Of a stretch of DNA of 64,000 nucleotides, positions 62,094 to 64,000 are shown piece after piece. Location: NCBI GenBank assembly GCA_019638575.1, contig JAHBTN010000008.1:62001-126000 (forward strand). Reading direction: 5' to 3'. Positions within the stretch are counted from its first letter, which is position 1, and every line of letters begins with the position of its first letter. The DNA is from Ferruginibacter sp. (GTDB lineage Bacteria; Bacteroidota; Bacteroidia; Chitinophagales; Chitinophagaceae). The notes below the pieces were generated by a model. It was not told where the DNA came from. It worked only from the letters and a program-made list of their open reading frames with translations, and did no database searches. The position numbers and the translations under genes are program-made.

Positions 62094-64000
62094 TTATTTT
62101 AATGGTTTTATTTTAAATATCAACGTTGCAAAGCCTGCATTTTCTGCCTGTTCAATCCTAAAGTTATGTTTGCCTTGTAATTTTATTGTTGCTTCATGGT
62201 GCATATCTTCATCATATTTGTATTTTGATACATCCCAAAAGTCAATCACTAATTTGCCATCAACAAATACTTTTACCAAATCATCGGCCGTTACAGAAAG
62301 GATATATGTACCTGCTGCCAAATCAATGTTTGCAGTGGCAACAACTGCAAACGAATCGGCCGGTAAACCTTTGCCAATAGCGCCCCACCAGGTATAGTTA
62401 ATATCTTTTACCTGCTCAGATTGTAACGGCTTATTATTGAAAACAGTTTTAAAAACCTGGTAGTTTTTGTTAGGGTCATGTGCTGCATCCCAGCCGTACC
62501 AGTTTACCTGCCATTTAATATCGGGTTTAAAATCCCTGAATGAGAAGCTATGTTTTTTCCCGGCTGCTTGTTGTATGCCAAATTGGTCTGTAAAGGCTTC
62601 GCCAATGTATTCTAATTCCAACTGAACATCTGTACCATTTTGCTGAGCAGTTATGCTTGCAGGGAAACTACCGCTTTGCTGGCTGATGTTTTTTACATCT
62701 TTTGATTTTTTTATTTTCCATTTTCCTTTAAGCCCTTGTACATCAAAATGGTAGGTGTGGTTACTGTCTATTTTTTTTAGAAAGATGATGGGATAGCGAA
62801 AATCGTATGGCCCCCATTCGGTTATCTTCATTTGATCTCTTCCTTTACTAAAATTAGTAACAGGTATGTTGGTGTTTTTCCAGGTGCCTAATATTTCCGG
62901 AACGTACACTGCAGAATCAACTAAACTTGTTGATTGTATTTTAAGGTTTGTAACACTGCTGTCGGTTTTAATATCTTTTTTACAATGAATGAATTTGTTT
63001 TTATCTATAGCAATATTATCAGTAAGGGTAGCATTTATTGCATTGTTTTCATTTTCAAATAAATTATCCAGGATGAGGTAGTTCATACTGGTTGTAATTC
63101 TTTTTTGAGCATAGCCCCAGTCGGCAGGCTGTGTACGCCTTGCCCATAATTTAATACCATCCTGTATATCGTCATTAAACTTGTTACCTGTTATAGATAT
63201 ATTCTGTCCGTGTTCAATAGCAATTGCGGTTTTATTCTTAAAAAAAGTATTGCCTGTAATACTTGTATTCCAGCTATAGCCGCCCCAAATTCCATTGTCG
63301 CATTCATTTATAATATTGTTAATAATAAAATTTTTACTGAAAGTAACTTCTACGCCATTGGTTGGGGCATAGCTAAAATCGTTCTTGAACAGGTAATTGT
63401 CATTACAGCCACCCAGGCCGCTATCCATAGTTGTTTGCCCGGCCCATAAAAAAAATCCATCGCCGCTGTGTGTAACACTGTTGTAGGCAATCACATTATC
63501 ATTACATTGTTCAAAAGCCAGTATACCAGCGCTATCCTGCCCCCGGTTATAAAAACCAAAACTATGGCCACGTACATTAAAATCAAGTTTGTTGTTCATG
63601 ATAAAGTTTCGGTTGCTACGGTACATACCAATGCCAATGGCTGAGTTAAAAGAAAAATCGTTATCGGTTACCAGCCCGTCATTGCACCGCATCATCATTA
63701 AAGCACATTGCCCACCGGTGATTTTGTTTTGTTTTATAACAGCTTTGTTGCAGTCCTTTAAATAAATGCCGGCGCCATATCTAAGCCATTCGTCATTTTC
63801 GTTGTGGTGGTAACTCATCCAGTCGCTTACATCTTCGTGCTGCCAGTTGCTTTGCAAACGCTGCCGGTAATTATAGCTGAAATCACAATTTTCAATGGTA
63901 AGTCCATTGCAATCCTGAGCCATCAGGGCAATTTTATAGCCACTAATCCGGGCATTTTTTATAGTTATATTATTGCCTTTAATTAAAACTGCCAAGCCAT
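62094..64000 (-). CDS. Right-handed parallel beta-helix protein, N-terminus cut by the window edge
   Basis: The frame is open to the right edge with no signal peptide in view, so the start lies beyond 64000. About 330 residues near the visible N-terminus form tandem beta-helix coils with recurring N(x)I and DNxF/NNxF patterns, for example NCDFSYN, NKITGG, NDFSFN and NSVTHSGDGFF. This is the NosD/pectate-lyase-like right-handed parallel beta-helix fold. A later beta-rich part (about 375-500) precedes a PA14-like C-terminal domain (about 540-633, LSVTADDLVKVFVDGKLVID). It is likely a secreted carbohydrate-binding or carbohydrate-cleaving protein. The catalytic residues could not be identified. 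Confidence 0.85.
   Translation of the reverse strand, partial: GLAVLIKGNNITIKNARISGYKIALMAQDCNGLTIENCDFSYNYRQRLQSNWQHEDVSDWMSYHHNENDEWLRYGAGIYLKDCNKAVIKQNKITGGQCALMMMRCNDGLVTDNDFSFNSAIGIGMYRSNRNFIMNNKLDFNVRGHSFGFYNRGQDSAGILAFEQCNDNVIAYNSVTHSGDGFFLWAGQTTMDSGLGGCNDNYLFKNDFSYAPTNGVEVTFSKNFIINNIINECDNGIWGGYSWNTSITGNTFFKNKTAIAIEHGQNISITGNKFNDDIQDGIKLWARRTQPADWGYAQKRITTSMNYLILDNLFENENNAINATLTDNIAIDKNKFIHCKKDIKTDSSVTNLKIQSTSLVDSAVYVPEILGTWKNTNIPVTNFSKGRDQMKITEWGPYDFRYPIIFLKKIDSNHTYHFDVQGLKGKWKIKKSKDVKNISQQSGSFPASITAQQNGTDVQLELEYIGEAFTDQFGIQQAAGKKHSFSFRDFKPDIKWQVNWYGWDAAHDPNKNYQVFKTVFNNKPLQSEQVKDINYTWWGAIGKGLPADSFAVVATANIDLAAGTYILSVTADDLVKVFVDGKLVIDFWDVSKYKYDEDMHHEATIKLQGKHNFRIEQAENAGFATLIFKIKPLK

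Noticed and set aside
1..64000. tRNA, rRNA, insertion sequence or prophage genes
   Set aside because: Reading the intergenic regions showed no tRNA-like cloverleaf, rRNA segment, transposase, integrase or phage structural gene.

Overview
The window reads as a chromosomal segment of a Bacteroidota bacterium, most likely family Chitinophagaceae. The evidence is internal. Two large secreted proteins carry type IX secretion sorting domains (one type A, one type B/gliding-motility-like). There is a lipoprotein LptE family member, a DUF2723/GT117 membrane protein, a TonB-like protein, a HAE1-type RND efflux set, and many exact copies of the Bacteroidota -7 promoter box TAnnTTTG just upstream of genes. 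Base composition is AT-rich, coding density is high, and several genes can only start at TTG or GTG. No rRNA, tRNA, CRISPR array, transposase or phage gene was seen.

Layout. 1-3.5 kb (minus strand): a cut TauE/SafE exporter, pyrophosphatase with the fluoride exporter CrcB, two small DUF4878-like lipoproteins, PhoH. 3.8-6.5 kb: a 53-codon membrane protein overlapping lpxB tail to tail, then a membrane-anchored bis-4Fe-4S protein. 6.5-12.8 kb: PyrR-like phosphoribosyltransferase, DUF2279 protein, secreted small protein, phospho-sugar mutase, Pcm, a small membrane protein and a queuosine-precursor transporter. 13-18.4 kb: type IX secretion cargo with PKD repeats, a secreted thioredoxin-like protein and a second type IX cargo in the opposite direction. 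18.6-25.1 kb: YihY, MltG, then the tight operon miaB / sigma-54 activator / lptE / TPR-like protein / secG ending in a clear terminator.

25.3-35.3 kb (minus strand): DUF3667 and DUF6790-like membrane proteins, an S41 peptidase, and purE and purK separated by a complete tripartite RND efflux system. 35.7-42.8 kb: 4-hydroxyphenylpyruvate dioxygenase, L,D-transpeptidase, aspartate kinase, then fbp / ABC ATPase and FKBP / DinB-like / NUDIX. 42.8-48.3 kb (minus strand): folC, an orphan TonB-like protein, YggS, acyl-CoA dehydrogenase, and the N-degron pair aat-clpS. 48.5-54.3 kb (plus strand): plsC, priA, murB and a class C beta-lactamase-like lipoprotein. 54.4-64 kb: a BchI-like AAA ATPase with a VWA protein, an AT-rich tandem-repeat intergenic region, the large GT117 protein, a DMT transporter, OsmC, and a parallel beta-helix protein cut by the right edge.

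Most genes are core housekeeping or envelope genes. I found no convincing novel defence or mobile system. The more interesting points are the crcB-ppa pairing, the purK-efflux-purE arrangement with non-ATG starts, the frequent placement of -7 boxes almost on the start codon (possible leaderless mRNAs), several orphan subunits whose usual partners are missing, and the exact 84-residue periodicity in the type IX cargo.
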